Source: Nostoc sp. FACHB-892
Lineage (GTDB): Bacteria; Cyanobacteriota; Cyanobacteriia; Cyanobacteriales; Nostocaceae
DNA: 64,000 bases
Assembly (NCBI RefSeq): GCF_014698795.1
Contig: NZ_JACJTR010000013.1
Location: 1 to 64,000 of the forward strand
Reading direction: 5' to 3'
Under the pieces are notes generated by a model. That model ran no database searches. It was not told the DNA's origin and was given only the letters and a program-made list of their open reading frames with translations. This document shows positions 45,397-54,028 of this stretch, one piece after another (the stretch's first letter is position 1; the number at the start of each line of letters is the position of its first letter). The translations under genes were made by a program, and so were the position numbers.

Positions 45397-48372
45397 ATGA
45401 ACCCTTTTCAACTCAACAAATATAGCGATCAAGAACCAAGCGAGAAACAACAAAAAAGATTTCCTGGATGGTTTGCTTTAGATTTTGGTACATCGAATTC
45501 CACAGTTACACTTTTCGATCCAATTGAAGTACCGATCGCAGAAATTCTACCCAAAGAACAAGAAATGCGACTGCGCGATCGCTTATCACAATGGCTGAGT
45601 TCTCCCGCCTCAGTGGCTTTACCAGATGTCAGCGCTGATGATTGGGAAAAGTTTATTGTAGAAATTAGCAAAAACCTGGAGATAGAACCCAGCCGATTGA
45701 GCGAAGTTTTTGAAAGTGATAATAAAGAGCGATTTTTAGAAGCAATTCGCCAAATTGAACTTTCTTTAGGAAATAGCGAGAGATTCCGCCGTGCTGTCAG
45801 CAAAAAACTTTACCAAATCTATCATGAGGTGTTCCGCGTCCCTACCCTAGAGTCGCAAAATCTGATTCCAGTTGTGCTGGATATCGATCGCCGCGATACG
45901 GAAATTCCCAGCGAGTCGGAAATTTCGCAGTTAAGCGACTTAAAACTACGGATGGGAAGAGAAGCTAGAGATAACCGAAAAAAAGCGATCGCTCAAGGTA
46001 CAAGCGGTTCTTTAAAGGAAATTATCAGCAGATTTCACCATTCACCCAAACGCTATTTTGGTCAAGATCGGTTGTTTCCAGTTATTTTGGATGGTGAAGA
46101 AGAATTAATTACCGCTAACGAACTGATCCAATCTGCTTGGGCGCATTTAATCGACTTAACTGAAGACTACCGCCAACGTGCCCAACGCAGGTTTTCAGAA
46201 GGAGATTTTTTGACAGCAGTTGTCACCTACCCCACTGTCGCCCCACCAGTTGTTCGCAAGGAAGTTAAGGAACTAGTTGAGCAGTTGGGGATCGACGATG
46301 TGCAAACTGCTTATGATGAAGCTGTTTCTGTAGCGATATTCTTTTTATGGCGAGAATTTGGTGGTAATCTCAACATTGGCATCGAGTCATTCAAAACTCG
46401 TTGTCGCCAAGCAGGAAACAAATGGTCACAAAATGTTCTCGTCTTGGATATTGGCGGGGGAACCACAGACTTAGCTTTAATTGAACTGACTTTAGAAGAT
46501 AAAACTCCTAGTTTTGCCGATTATGAAGACCGAGGTTTAGGAGGACGTTACTATAAACTTACCCCCAAACTATTAGGTTCATCTGGTCATTTACAGTTAG
46601 GCGGCGAGTTAATTACACTGCGAATTTTTAGATTATTAAAAGTTGCGATCGCAGACTTTTTATTGACATCAGTAACAACAGGTGATATTGAAAGCGAAAA
46701 ACTAGAAGATTTAATTAGCTCTGAGTTAAACGAGCGCTTTTTAGAACAAGGCAAATTCAAAACTGGTAGTCTTTTAAAATATTTAGATAAAGAGAATCCA
46801 GAAGGCGATATTGCTTATAAAGATGCCCTAGATACTGCCGAGAAAGTATTACCCACCCGTTGGCAACAAGCACCCCAACGCCTGCAATCCTTTTATATCC
46901 TCTGGGATCATGCAGAAGCAGCTAAACTTAAACTTGGGCAAAAGCCACCAGCAGATAATTCTCTACTAACCTTCACACTTTCTGAGCAAGAAATTTCCGA
47001 ACTGCTCACCCAAAGCGGTATTAAATTGCAAGTCAAAGATCCAAATAACATCTGCATCACCTTAGATAACCAGCAATTTGAACGAGCCGCCGTTTCAGGA
47101 ATTAAAGAAGCGATCGGTATTGCCAAAGGATTGATGGAAAGCCGATTGCATCCCGATGATATCACAAAAGATTCTTGGAATTCCCAAAAAGTTGATTGGT
47201 TAATTCTGTCTGGAAAAACTTGTAATTTAGATATAGTACAGCGCCAAATCTATCAAGAATTTAGTAAATCTCCATATTTTGTGTGGAATCCAGAACGAAT
47301 TACCTTTGTGTTGGAATTTACCAAATTAGCCACCTCTGCTGGTGCTTGCTATGCCGAGAAACTGCGAAGATTAAGGTTCGATCCAGAAGAGTCCAAAAGC
47401 TTGCTGCGTAAGGGAGCCAACCAGCTAGAAATTGATGTCAAAAACCTGTTTTATTATTTGCCATGCAACTTCAAACGCAAAACTCAAAGTAACGATTTAC
47501 TAACCATATTCAAGGCTGGACAAGAACTCTATCAACTAGCACCTTCGGAAACTGTTGCCAAAGTTCGGACTGCATGGCAAGGAATCCAATTAACTAATAT
47601 TATTTACCGTCAAGACTACGAAGACGGAGATTTACGATTATGGGGTAGTTTCGACGGTAAAAACCTCATGAATAAACTGGGAATGCAAGAAGCAGAGTTT
47701 TTGAAAAAAATTAAAGTCCAGTTTGAGATTGACCAAACCCTTGAATTTAGTGTATTGCTTTGTCAAGGAAATCCGCATTATTTAATTGACATTCCTGGCA
47801 TTGATTTAGAATCGGTAGTTTCAGAAACATCGACGCTATTTGCTGATGGTAAATTGAACTGGAATATTGCTGTAGAACGCTTCAATAAAGATTTAAATGA
47901 TGGTGATATTGCCGTCAATGTTATTGAGTCTGCAACTGTTGATCAACCAGATGCCTATCATCTTGTGTTTGAAGTAGGAAATGATGGTAGTAAATTGTTC
48001 AAAAAATTTCATTATCTGCGTGATGGGGTCACAGAACCAGGAATTGGATTAATTAGTAATCCCTTACCTCCCTTCCCGCAAACTGGTCAACACACTTTTT
48101 ATATTTACCAAACAGATGCCGAAAGCAATAGCAAAAAATGGATAAGAATTGGCGCACTCAGCAAACCAGATGTGACAACAGATTATCCTTGCCAATATCG
48201 TGTAACTCTTGATGATCAAGGCATTTTGCGGATGCACGCTGGTGAAATCCCTTACTGGACATCAAATAATCAGGAATGCCTAAAAGAAGAGGGATGCGTT
48301 TATCTTGCTGAATTAGAATTGCAGCCCAACGAAGTTGATAAAGAACGCGATCCATTTTGCGGCATACATTAA
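45397..48372 (+). CDS. Giant Hsp70-like ATPase (SrfB-like)
   Basis: 991 residues. The actin/Hsp70 nucleotide-binding fold is shown by phosphate loop 1 FALDFGTSNSTVTL (Asp29), phosphate loop 2 VLVLDIGGGTTDLALIEL (Asp351) and the late WLILSGKTCNL loop at about 600-610. The N-terminal part has an about 110-residue insertion after loop 1. Residues beyond about 650 form a separate beta-rich domain ending in a low-homology C-terminus. This is far longer than DnaK (about 640) and lacks a classical substrate domain. SrfB of enterobacteria is a comparably large Hsp70-like protein encoded beside a GTPase. Likely an ATP-driven partner of the GTPase at 41397. Confidence 0.85.
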   Translation: MNPFQLNKYSDQEPSEKQQKRFPGWFALDFGTSNSTVTLFDPIEVPIAEILPKEQEMRLRDRLSQWLSSPASVALPDVSADDWEKFIVEISKNLEIEPSRLSEVFESDNKERFLEAIRQIELSLGNSERFRRAVSKKLYQIYHEVFRVPTLESQNLIPVVLDIDRRDTEIPSESEISQLSDLKLRMGREARDNRKKAIAQGTSGSLKEIISRFHHSPKRYFGQDRLFPVILDGEEELITANELIQSAWAHLIDLTEDYRQRAQRRFSEGDFLTAVVTYPTVAPPVVRKEVKELVEQLGIDDVQTAYDEAVSVAIFFLWREFGGNLNIGIESFKTRCRQAGNKWSQNVLVLDIGGGTTDLALIELTLEDKTPSFADYEDRGLGGRYYKLTPKLLGSSGHLQLGGELITLRIFRLLKVAIADFLLTSVTTGDIESEKLEDLISSELNERFLEQGKFKTGSLLKYLDKENPEGDIAYKDALDTAEKVLPTRWQQAPQRLQSFYILWDHAEAAKLKLGQKPPADNSLLTFTLSEQEISELLTQSGIKLQVKDPNNICITLDNQQFERAAVSGIKEAIGIAKGLMESRLHPDDITKDSWNSQKVDWLILSGKTCNLDIVQRQIYQEFSKSPYFVWNPERITFVLEFTKLATSAGACYAEKLRRLRFDPEESKSLLRKGANQLEIDVKNLFYYLPCNFKRKTQSNDLLTIFKAGQELYQLAPSETVAKVRTAWQGIQLTNIIYRQDYEDGDLRLWGSFDGKNLMNKLGMQEAEFLKKIKVQFEIDQTLEFSVLLCQGNPHYLIDIPGIDLESVVSETSTLFADGKLNWNIAVERFNKDLNDGDIAVNVIESATVDQPDAYHLVFEVGNDGSKLFKKFHYLRDGVTEPGIGLISNPLPPFPQTGQHTFYIYQTDAESNSKKWIRIGALSKPDVTTDYPCQYRVTLDDQGILRMHAGEIPYWTSNNQECLKEEGCVYLAELELQPNEVDKERDPFCGIH

Positions 48373-48380
48373 TTGCATTA

Positions 48381-48476
48381 AACCTCTGCGTTCCTCTGCG
48401 CTAACCTCTGCGTTGAAAAAATTAAGATTTTTAAACGCAGAGGGGCGCAAAGTAAACGCTAAGGGGCGCAGAGGTT
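48381..48476. repeat. CTCTGCG palindromic element
   Basis: AACCTCTGCGTTCCTCTGCG on the left and GGGGCGCAGAGGTT on the right form a 10-bp perfect inverted end, with further GCAGAGG pairing inside. It lies in the 147-bp gap between the Hsp70-like and the next gene. Same family as 337-411. Confidence 0.65.
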
Positions 48477-48519
48477 TGCCAAGTTTAATTCGCCATAAAA
48501 ATATTTGGAGGTGAGATTT

Positions 48520-49611
48520 ATGCAGCACTTGCGTCAATTATTAGAGATAGAAAACTCAGAGTTAGCCCAGTTACTGCGGTTTAGTTTGTATGGACTAGAG
48601 GCAACTTTAAATCAGGCTCGCACAGAATTACCACTAGATCCAGGATCTAAAATATGCGATGAGGTGCTGCAAGAACTTCATAACCTGTTGGAACCTGCAC
48701 CTCCACAGCAAAATACTGGTTGGGAAGATCCGCCAGCTGAGTTAAAACTAAATCACCTCCGGGAAGTTTTTGATTCTGACTCAGAACTTAATTATTATCT
48801 GGGTAATTCCCAACTACAAAGCACAACAGACTCTGATTTGTGGAATGAGATCCAACGCAAATTGCTGCGAGTACCAGAAGATTTAGCTGCAACTTGGCGA
48901 TCACGCACCTTAGATTTAGCTCAAGAAGTTGGTGCGATCGCAGATAATTCTAACCTTTATCAACTTCCCTTTATCCGTGATGAAATTATCTACCCCGGAC
49001 TTAGTGGTACTGTTCAAACTCAGGGATTGAGCTTGTATCCTCAAGCACTTTCAAATTCTCAAATTGCCCAAGGTAATACATCCGATTTACCAGCAGCATT
49101 CCTATTTCTATATATGAATTTTATCGAAATAGACCCAGATTTACATCATGCTTTGAAGAGGGTTTTCAGCTTCGATGTCATTTCTTTACACTCCAAACCA
49201 GAACAGCGCGATCAATATATTGATGCTTTAAGCGATCGCTTCCAACGCACCCAAAAAGCTGAGAAAAACACTGATCCCTTGTCAATTCTCCGTGCTTGGA
49301 TTGATATGGACGAAGCGATACATTCCCTAGTATTTGTACCACCGGCTGAACGCTATTCTTGGTGGGGAAAGCTACAACATGAATCACGGCGCATCCTGAA
49401 GAAAGTCGGTGATGAAGCCATTAATGCAGGTAATGAAGTGCGAATTCGCCAATTATCGGGACTTTATGCAGATATTTGTGCTTCATCCAAGGATGACTTA
49501 CAACTAGACTGTGGTGGTATTCCTGGTGAAGTATTAACTTGTCTTCGAGTGTATGCGCGAATTAATCAGGAAGAATCTCCAGGTCGTGTAATATTTCGCT
49601 CATCACGATAA
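48520..49611 (+). CDS. Unknown 363-residue protein, third member of the GTPase/Hsp70 cluster
   Basis: The start ATG 48520 is fixed by an excellent Shine-Dalgarno, GGAGGTGA, 5 bases upstream. The product (MQHLRQLLEIENSELAQLLR...) is acidic, soluble and mostly helical. Notable strings are PFIRDEIIYPGLSGTVQTQG, PAAFLFLYMNFIEIDPD and RYSWWGKLQHESRRIL. No known domain, P-loop or metal motif was recognised. Its position 147 bp after the Hsp70-like gene on the same strand suggests an adaptor or substrate of that machine. No assignment to SrfA can be made from what I see. Confidence 0.75.
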   Translation: MQHLRQLLEIENSELAQLLRFSLYGLEATLNQARTELPLDPGSKICDEVLQELHNLLEPAPPQQNTGWEDPPAELKLNHLREVFDSDSELNYYLGNSQLQSTTDSDLWNEIQRKLLRVPEDLAATWRSRTLDLAQEVGAIADNSNLYQLPFIRDEIIYPGLSGTVQTQGLSLYPQALSNSQIAQGNTSDLPAAFLFLYMNFIEIDPDLHHALKRVFSFDVISLHSKPEQRDQYIDALSDRFQRTQKAEKNTDPLSILRAWIDMDEAIHSLVFVPPAERYSWWGKLQHESRRILKKVGDEAINAGNEVRIRQLSGLYADICASSKDDLQLDCGGIPGEVLTCLRVYARINQEESPGRVIFRSSR

Positions 49612-49696
49612 GAGAATTTTCTGTCAAAGGAAAGGCAGACGATCTTGCTAATCGCTGCCTTGCCTAATTATTTAAATGAAGGTAAAACGTTTAAAT

Positions 49697-49876
49697 CTAT
49701 AAAATGCCCCAGAAGTGTAAAATCCCTTGACCAGAAAACACTTCAAGTGCAACGGCAGATAAAAAACCAATCATTGCAAAACGACCGTTCCAATTTTCGC
49801 TCTGAGGAGTGAAGCCCCAACGCAAAGCATTAGGATCTTCTGGAACCGAAGCCGTAGTCTTCTTAACGTCCGCCAT
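49697..49876 (-). CDS. High-light-inducible protein (Hli/Scp)
   Basis: 59 residues from ATG 49876: [20 protein letters not shown], then the single chlorophyll-binding helix with [20 protein letters not shown], ending [11 protein letters not shown]. The ExxNxRxAMxGF motif is the CAB/ELIP/HLIP signature, whose Glu, Asn and Arg coordinate chlorophyll and form the helix dimer. Hli proteins bind chlorophyll and carotenoid in thylakoids, protecting photosystem II assembly and chlorophyll synthesis under light stress. It lies in an otherwise gene-free 540-bp gap between converging transcripts. Confidence 0.92.
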   Translation of the reverse strand: MADVKKTTASVPEDPNALRWGFTPQSENWNGRFAMIGFLSAVALEVFSGQGILHFWGIL

Positions 49877-50153
49877 AAATAATACTCCGAGCTTTTATGT
49901 TGTAACAGTTATAACTGCCTGTAAAGTAATGTAACAGGTTTTTACGGAAATGCAACATCAAATCAAGGCAAAATTCAATAATATATATTACGTATACGTA
50001 ATATTATTTTTTTCTGTTTAGACATGGAAAAATACTTTTAACAATCTGCGTTTTATTGGTGTTGGCAAAAACAGAGCTTCAAAACAATCAGCACAATATT
50101 AAGCGAGACTTGCCGAATATAGAGAATAGTTGCAATTTTGAATTTTAAATTAT

Positions 50154-50819
50154 TTAATTTTGCCCATTCAAATAGGATAAATAGGTATTTGCCCAAATTG
50201 CAGCTTGAGTGCGATCGCGCAAATTTAACCGATTTAAAATATTTGTAACATGATTTTTTACCGTCCCCTCAGAAATGTAGAGTTCCTGAGCAATTTCTCG
50301 ATTACTAGCGCCTGTAGCTATTAACCGCAAAACCTCTTTTTCTCTAGGAGTGAGTTCACCTAAACTAGACGGTACAGGTGCTGAATGGTTTGGTGTACCA
50401 TTAGAAAACTGAGTTAATAGTTTTTTAACTATACCTGGGCCTAATTGAGTATATCCTTTATAAACGGCACGAATAGCAACAGCTAATTCTTCTGAAGGTG
50501 TATCTTTCAATAAATAACCCATTGCCCCATTTTGCAGTGCTGCGGATACATATTCATCATCATCAAAAGTCGTCAGTACTAAAATTTTAGTTTTGGCAAA
50601 ACGCTTTTGAATTTCTCGCGTAGCTGCAACTCCATCCATGATGGGCATTCTAATATCTAGCAATACGACATCTGGCTGAAATTCAATAACTAAATTAATT
50701 GCCTGTTCACCGTTTTCTGCTTCTCCCACTATTTCTAAATCTGGTTCTAATTCTAATAACGCTCTTAATCCTTGACGAATTAAACCTTGATCATCTACCA
50801 GTAGCACTTTAATCATCAT
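50154..50819 (-). CDS. NarL/LuxR-type response regulator
   Basis: 221 residues. Receiver domain: acidic pair Asp9-Asp10, phosphoacceptor Asp55 (VVLLDIRMP), switch Thr (VLTTFDDD) and Lys in GYLLKDTPSEE. The linker is followed by an HTH of the LuxR type (LTPREKEVLRLIATGASNRE, then IAQELYISEGTVKNHVTNIL). Its start overlaps the kinase stop by 4 bp (ATGA), so the two are translated together. It may act on the divergent Spy-like gene through the CATGACT sites at 52340-52370. Confidence 0.95.
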   Translation of the reverse strand: MMIKVLLVDDQGLIRQGLRALLELEPDLEIVGEAENGEQAINLVIEFQPDVVLLDIRMPIMDGVAATREIQKRFAKTKILVLTTFDDDEYVSAALQNGAMGYLLKDTPSEELAVAIRAVYKGYTQLGPGIVKKLLTQFSNGTPNHSAPVPSSLGELTPREKEVLRLIATGASNREIAQELYISEGTVKNHVTNILNRLNLRDRTQAAIWANTYLSYLNGQN

Positions 50820-52081
50820 GTCAACCTCGTTAAGGGAATATTAACTGTAATTTTGCAACCTGAACCAGGAGCGCTATTAATATTAAACTCACCTCCAAGT
50901 GCTAAAGTTCGATCACGCATACTATGAAGTCCAAAACCAGTAGTATTCTGCCCTAAATCAAAACCTCTACCATTATCTTGAATTATCAATCGCAAATTGC
51001 CTCTAGCCGTAGCCAGTTCTAACTTAACCTCTGTTGCGTATGCATATTTAGATATATTTGTCAAAGATTCTTGAGTAATTCGGTAAATAGCTGTGTTTAT
51101 TTCAGGTGGTAGAGGATATTCCAGGTTGATTTGATAAATTGGTAAAATGCCATTTGAGCGATGAAAACTTTCTGCAAGACTAGCGATCGCACGTTCTAAA
51201 GATTGCTCTTGTAAAGGATTAGAACGCATAGTAGAAACAGACTGACGGACATCATTTAGCGCTTTAGAACCTAATTCCTTTGCTGTTGCTAGAAATGTTT
51301 CAGCTTTACCTGGGTTAGATTGCCACAATTTTAAAGCAGTTTCTAATTGTAGATTTAAAGCAGTTAGAGAATGTCCTAATGAATCATGAATTTCACGAGC
51401 AATGCGGTTGCGTTCTTCTAAGGTAGCTTGATTTTCAATTTGCATGGCATATTCACGGAGTTTTTCATTAGCGATCGCTAGCTTTTCTCGACTGTGCCGT
51501 TCAGATAATACTGCATTCATCATTAACAACACAAAAACTAAACTTAAGCCAAATACCAACGACCAATTCAAGCTAAGAAATCGAAAACGCTCTTGTGCCT
51601 GTGGAGACGCTTGAAAATTGAACATCTGGTATTTGAGTTGTGTAGTAAAGAGAAATAATGCAAATGATAGACTAGTAACGAATAAACGCCCAGGTAATTT
51701 AAATATTAGGCAACTTCGAGTAACTAAAATTATGTAAAGGAAAGGAAATAAACGGGCGAATCTTTCACCAAAAAGTCCAGTAATTAAAATTAATAATATT
51801 TCAAAACTTGTATATATTATTTTATTTTTATTACTGCTAGTGGGTAATTTTAAGCCCATTAGTGCAAAAACAATCAAACTATAAATTGACAGTTCTGGCA
51901 ATAAATTACAAATTGATAAGTCTGGAAATAACCCACAAATTGTTAGTTCTGGCAATTTTGGGCGAAATCGACGGACTGGAGGTGGTATAACTGCTATCAA
52001 AGCAGTGATCGACAGTAGTATCCACTCCAGATAAAGTAGAGACGGAAAAGGATGTTTCTTAATTTGAATTGGACGACTCAT
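50816..52081 (-). CDS. HisKA_3-type sensor histidine kinase (NarX/DesK-like)
   Basis: 421 residues. The N-terminal half is a membrane sensor with about five helices (including LEWILLSITALIAVI, LSIYSLIVFALMGL, SLVFGLSLVFVLLMMNAVL) and little outside domain. A coiled coil leads into the dimerisation helix LEERNRIAREIHDSLGHSLT with phospho-His232. The ATPase has NISKYAYATEVKL, DNGRGFDLGQ and GFGLHSMRDR. Kinases of this type pair with NarL regulators; the partner follows immediately with a 4-bp overlap. A membrane or lipid state sensor is plausible because the sensor region lies mostly in the membrane. Confidence 0.93.
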   Translation of the reverse strand: MSRPIQIKKHPFPSLLYLEWILLSITALIAVIPPPVRRFRPKLPELTICGLFPDLSICNLLPELSIYSLIVFALMGLKLPTSSNKNKIIYTSFEILLILITGLFGERFARLFPFLYIILVTRSCLIFKLPGRLFVTSLSFALFLFTTQLKYQMFNFQASPQAQERFRFLSLNWSLVFGLSLVFVLLMMNAVLSERHSREKLAIANEKLREYAMQIENQATLEERNRIAREIHDSLGHSLTALNLQLETALKLWQSNPGKAETFLATAKELGSKALNDVRQSVSTMRSNPLQEQSLERAIASLAESFHRSNGILPIYQINLEYPLPPEINTAIYRITQESLTNISKYAYATEVKLELATARGNLRLIIQDNGRGFDLGQNTTGFGLHSMRDRTLALGGEFNINSAPGSGCKITVNIPLTRLT

Positions 52082-52339
52082 CAGCCGCTTTGCTCCAGTT
52101 GTAAATGAGTTAAGAGTTAAGGTTTAGGAGTTCTAAAAATTGAAATTACAGCTTTCGCTATCTCAAATTTTTGCTAAGTAAGGAATCGAGAGTAAATGCA
52201 GGATATAAAAACATTATGTAATAGGTTCAACAAGTATTTATAAATTAACTATAGTTAAAAAACTTCTTATTCCTAACTCCTACCTCCTAACTTTTAACTC
52301 CTAAATATTTATTGTCAATCATCTTTATCAAAATTCAAT

Positions 52340-52370
52340 CATGACTAAAGTCATGGGTAGAATCATGACT
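52340..52370. promoter_or_regulatory. CATGACT inverted repeat plus third half-site
   Basis: CATGACT-AA-AGTCATG (52340-52355) is an inverted repeat of two 7-bp arms. A third direct half-site CATGACT lies at 52364-52370, 24 bp downstream. It is located about 90 bp before the Spy-like gene and about 260 bp before the divergent kinase gene. NarL-type regulators bind paired 7-bp sites, so this is a candidate operator for the adjacent two-component system. Confidence 0.55.
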
Positions 52371-52445
52371 TTCTCCTCATGTAACTACTCAAGATAAGTT
52401 CTTATGATAGTGGCATCCAACCAGGAAGAACCCACCAGACAAATA

Positions 52446-52943
52446 ATGAAATTCAAAGCATTATCGCTAGTCGCTGGAGCGATCGCCTTTACCTTAACTG
52501 CAACCTCCTTTGCTGTTAACGCCCAAACAGCCTCTCCTTCACCCGTGTTACTTGCACAAACTCCACAAAAAGGAAGGGGTATGTGGAAAGACTTGGGTCT
52601 AACAGATACTCAAAAAAACCAAATTCGGGCAATTCGCCGCGATAGCCGCACCAAAATGGAGGCAGTTTTCACCCCAGAACAAAAGGCCAAGTTAGAGGCG
52701 GCGAAACAAGCACGTCAGGCTCAACGGCAAGCAGGTCAAGGTCAACGGCAACCAGGTCAACGTTCCCGCAAGGATAGTTTTGCTGACTTAAATTTGACTG
52801 AAGCACAAAAAACCCAAATCCGACAAATCCGGGAGTCTGAGAAACAACAGATTCAAGCAGTCTTCACCCCTGAACAGCGGCAAAAATTAGAGCAATATCG
52901 CCAAAATGCTCCTTCGCGCCGTCAACAAGGCAATCCCCAATAA
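52446..52943 (+). CDS. Spy/CpxP-like periplasmic LTxxQ protein
   Basis: About 165 residues from ATG 52446; the frame extends 14 codons upstream, but this start gives a clean signal peptide (MKFKALSLVAGAIAFTLTAT...AVNAQ). The mature part has two tandem LTxxQ repeats: LGLTDTQKNQIRAIRRDSRT ending AVFTPEQKAKLEA, and LNLTEAQKTQIRQIRESEKQ ending AVFTPEQRQKLEQ, joined by a Gln/Arg-rich linker. CpxP and Spy are periplasmic chaperones or stress-feedback proteins. It is divergent from a two-component system, much like cpxP facing cpxRA, so it may be the output or feedback gene. Confidence 0.85.
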   Translation: MKFKALSLVAGAIAFTLTATSFAVNAQTASPSPVLLAQTPQKGRGMWKDLGLTDTQKNQIRAIRRDSRTKMEAVFTPEQKAKLEAAKQARQAQRQAGQGQRQPGQRSRKDSFADLNLTEAQKTQIRQIRESEKQQIQAVFTPEQRQKLEQYRQNAPSRRQQGNPQ

Positions 52944-52999
52944 TAATTTTTCAAAAGTTTACCATAGTTAAAAATTTATAGACTTCTTGCAGAAGATGC

Positions 53000-53028
53000 G
53001 GAAAGGGGATAAAATTTTTCCCCTTTCC
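53000..53028 (+). terminator. Perfect 10-bp stem terminator after the Spy-like gene
   Basis: GGAAAGGGGA pairs with TCCCCTTTCC across a 9-base AT loop (TAAAATTTT), 57 bp after the stop. The tail (CTTTCCCTATTT) is pyrimidine-rich rather than pure T. Confidence 0.65.
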
Positions 53029-53112
53029 CTTTCCCTATTTATTCCCATGATTTAGTAGACTTTCAAGATAGTTATGAGTTATGAGTTAATCAAAACTCCT
53101 AGCTTGATTAAA

Positions 53113-53355
53113 ATGTCTAAAGAATTCGCAATTGGTAGTAAAGTCCGGCTTGTGGCACTACCACCCTACGTCAAAACTGCTGAACCCATGCCCATGCTGC
53201 GCCCATCCGATGTAATTCACATTGGCGAAGAGGGTATAGTTATTGACCGCAGACCCGGTGGGTATTGGGGTATTCGCTTTACTAGGGGGGCCTTTCTCTT
53301 AGATAGCCAATACATCGAAAGCACAGATAGTCCACCAGAATCTCATTTAGAATGA
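53113..53355 (+). CDS. sipA: SipA-like regulatory protein (DUF3148)
   Basis: About 80 residues from ATG 53113 (MSKEFAIGSKVRLVALPPYV); an upstream in-frame ATG at 53074 would add 13 poorly conserved residues. The core KTAEPMPMLRPSDVIHIGEE and DRRPGGYWGIRFTRGAFLLD is highly conserved among cyanobacteria and belongs to DUF3148, which includes SipA. SipA binds and modulates the essential histidine kinase NblS (Hik33) and has an SH3-like fold. The family is firm; the functional name is by resemblance. Confidence 0.75.
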   Translation: MSKEFAIGSKVRLVALPPYVKTAEPMPMLRPSDVIHIGEEGIVIDRRPGGYWGIRFTRGAFLLDSQYIESTDSPPESHLE

Positions 53356-53412
53356 GATTCACAGCAACGAAGAATTGTAAACTTGTGTAAAGTTGTAATT
53401 CTGGTTTGTACC

Positions 53413-53970
53413 ATGATTTCCCGCCGCACTTTTTTAAGCATATTATTTGCCAGCTGTATTTCTCTCATCAGCTGGCTGAATTTTACCCCTGCTGCTGATG
53501 CTCTTGGTGGTAAACTTCCTGCAATTAATCAACCCGCACCAGAGTTTACTTTGCCAACCAATACAGGTGATGGCAAAATTTCCCTCTCTGACTTGCGCGG
53601 TAAGTGGCTAGTCCTCTACTTTTATCCAAAAGACTTTACCTCTGGTTGTACTATAGAGGCTCGCCGCTTTCAGCAAGACTTACCGCAATACCTCGAAAAA
53701 AATGCCCAAATTATTGGCGTAAGTGCTGATGATATTGATTCTCACGCCGAATTTTGTGATTCAGAGGGACTAAAATTCCCACTCTTGGCTGATACCGATG
53801 GTTCAGTGAGTAAAGCTTACGGTTCGTGGCTCGGCTCTTTATCTATGCGTCACAGTTTTATCATCGATCCTCAGGGTGTCTTACGCGAGAATTTTGTGAA
53901 AGTAAACCCAAACATTCATAGTTCAGAAGTGCTGGCACGACTAGAAAAGTTACAGTCCCCAGCTTCTTAA
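53413..53970 (+). CDS. Peroxiredoxin Q (BCP type), exported
   Basis: About 185 residues from ATG 53413. The N-terminus MISRRTFLSILFASCISLIS fits a twin-arginine signal (SRRTFL), so the mature enzyme should be in the periplasm or thylakoid lumen. The thioredoxin fold shows FTLPTNTGDGKISLSDLRGK, FYPKDFTSGCTIEARRFQQD with peroxidatic Cys79, and GVSADDIDSHAEFC. The resolving Cys five residues after the peroxidatic Cys, found in many PrxQ, is absent; Cys in AEFCDSEG may substitute. It reduces peroxides with thioredoxin or other thiols. Confidence 0.9.
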   Translation: MISRRTFLSILFASCISLISWLNFTPAADALGGKLPAINQPAPEFTLPTNTGDGKISLSDLRGKWLVLYFYPKDFTSGCTIEARRFQQDLPQYLEKNAQIIGVSADDIDSHAEFCDSEGLKFPLLADTDGSVSKAYGSWLGSLSMRHSFIIDPQGVLRENFVKVNPNIHSSEVLARLEKLQSPAS

Positions 53971-53981
53971 ACCTCAATTAA

Positions 53982-54020
53982 GCAGATAAGGGGCAGGCCC
54001 TGCCCTCTTGCCCTATCTGC
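53982..54020. terminator. Bidirectional terminator between prxQ-like gene and modA
   Basis: Nested inverted repeats, GCAGATAAGGGGCA with TGCCCTATCTGC and the inner GGGCAGGCCCTGCCC, lie in the 58-bp gap between convergent genes. Confidence 0.65.
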
Positions 54021-54028
54021 ATTCATCT

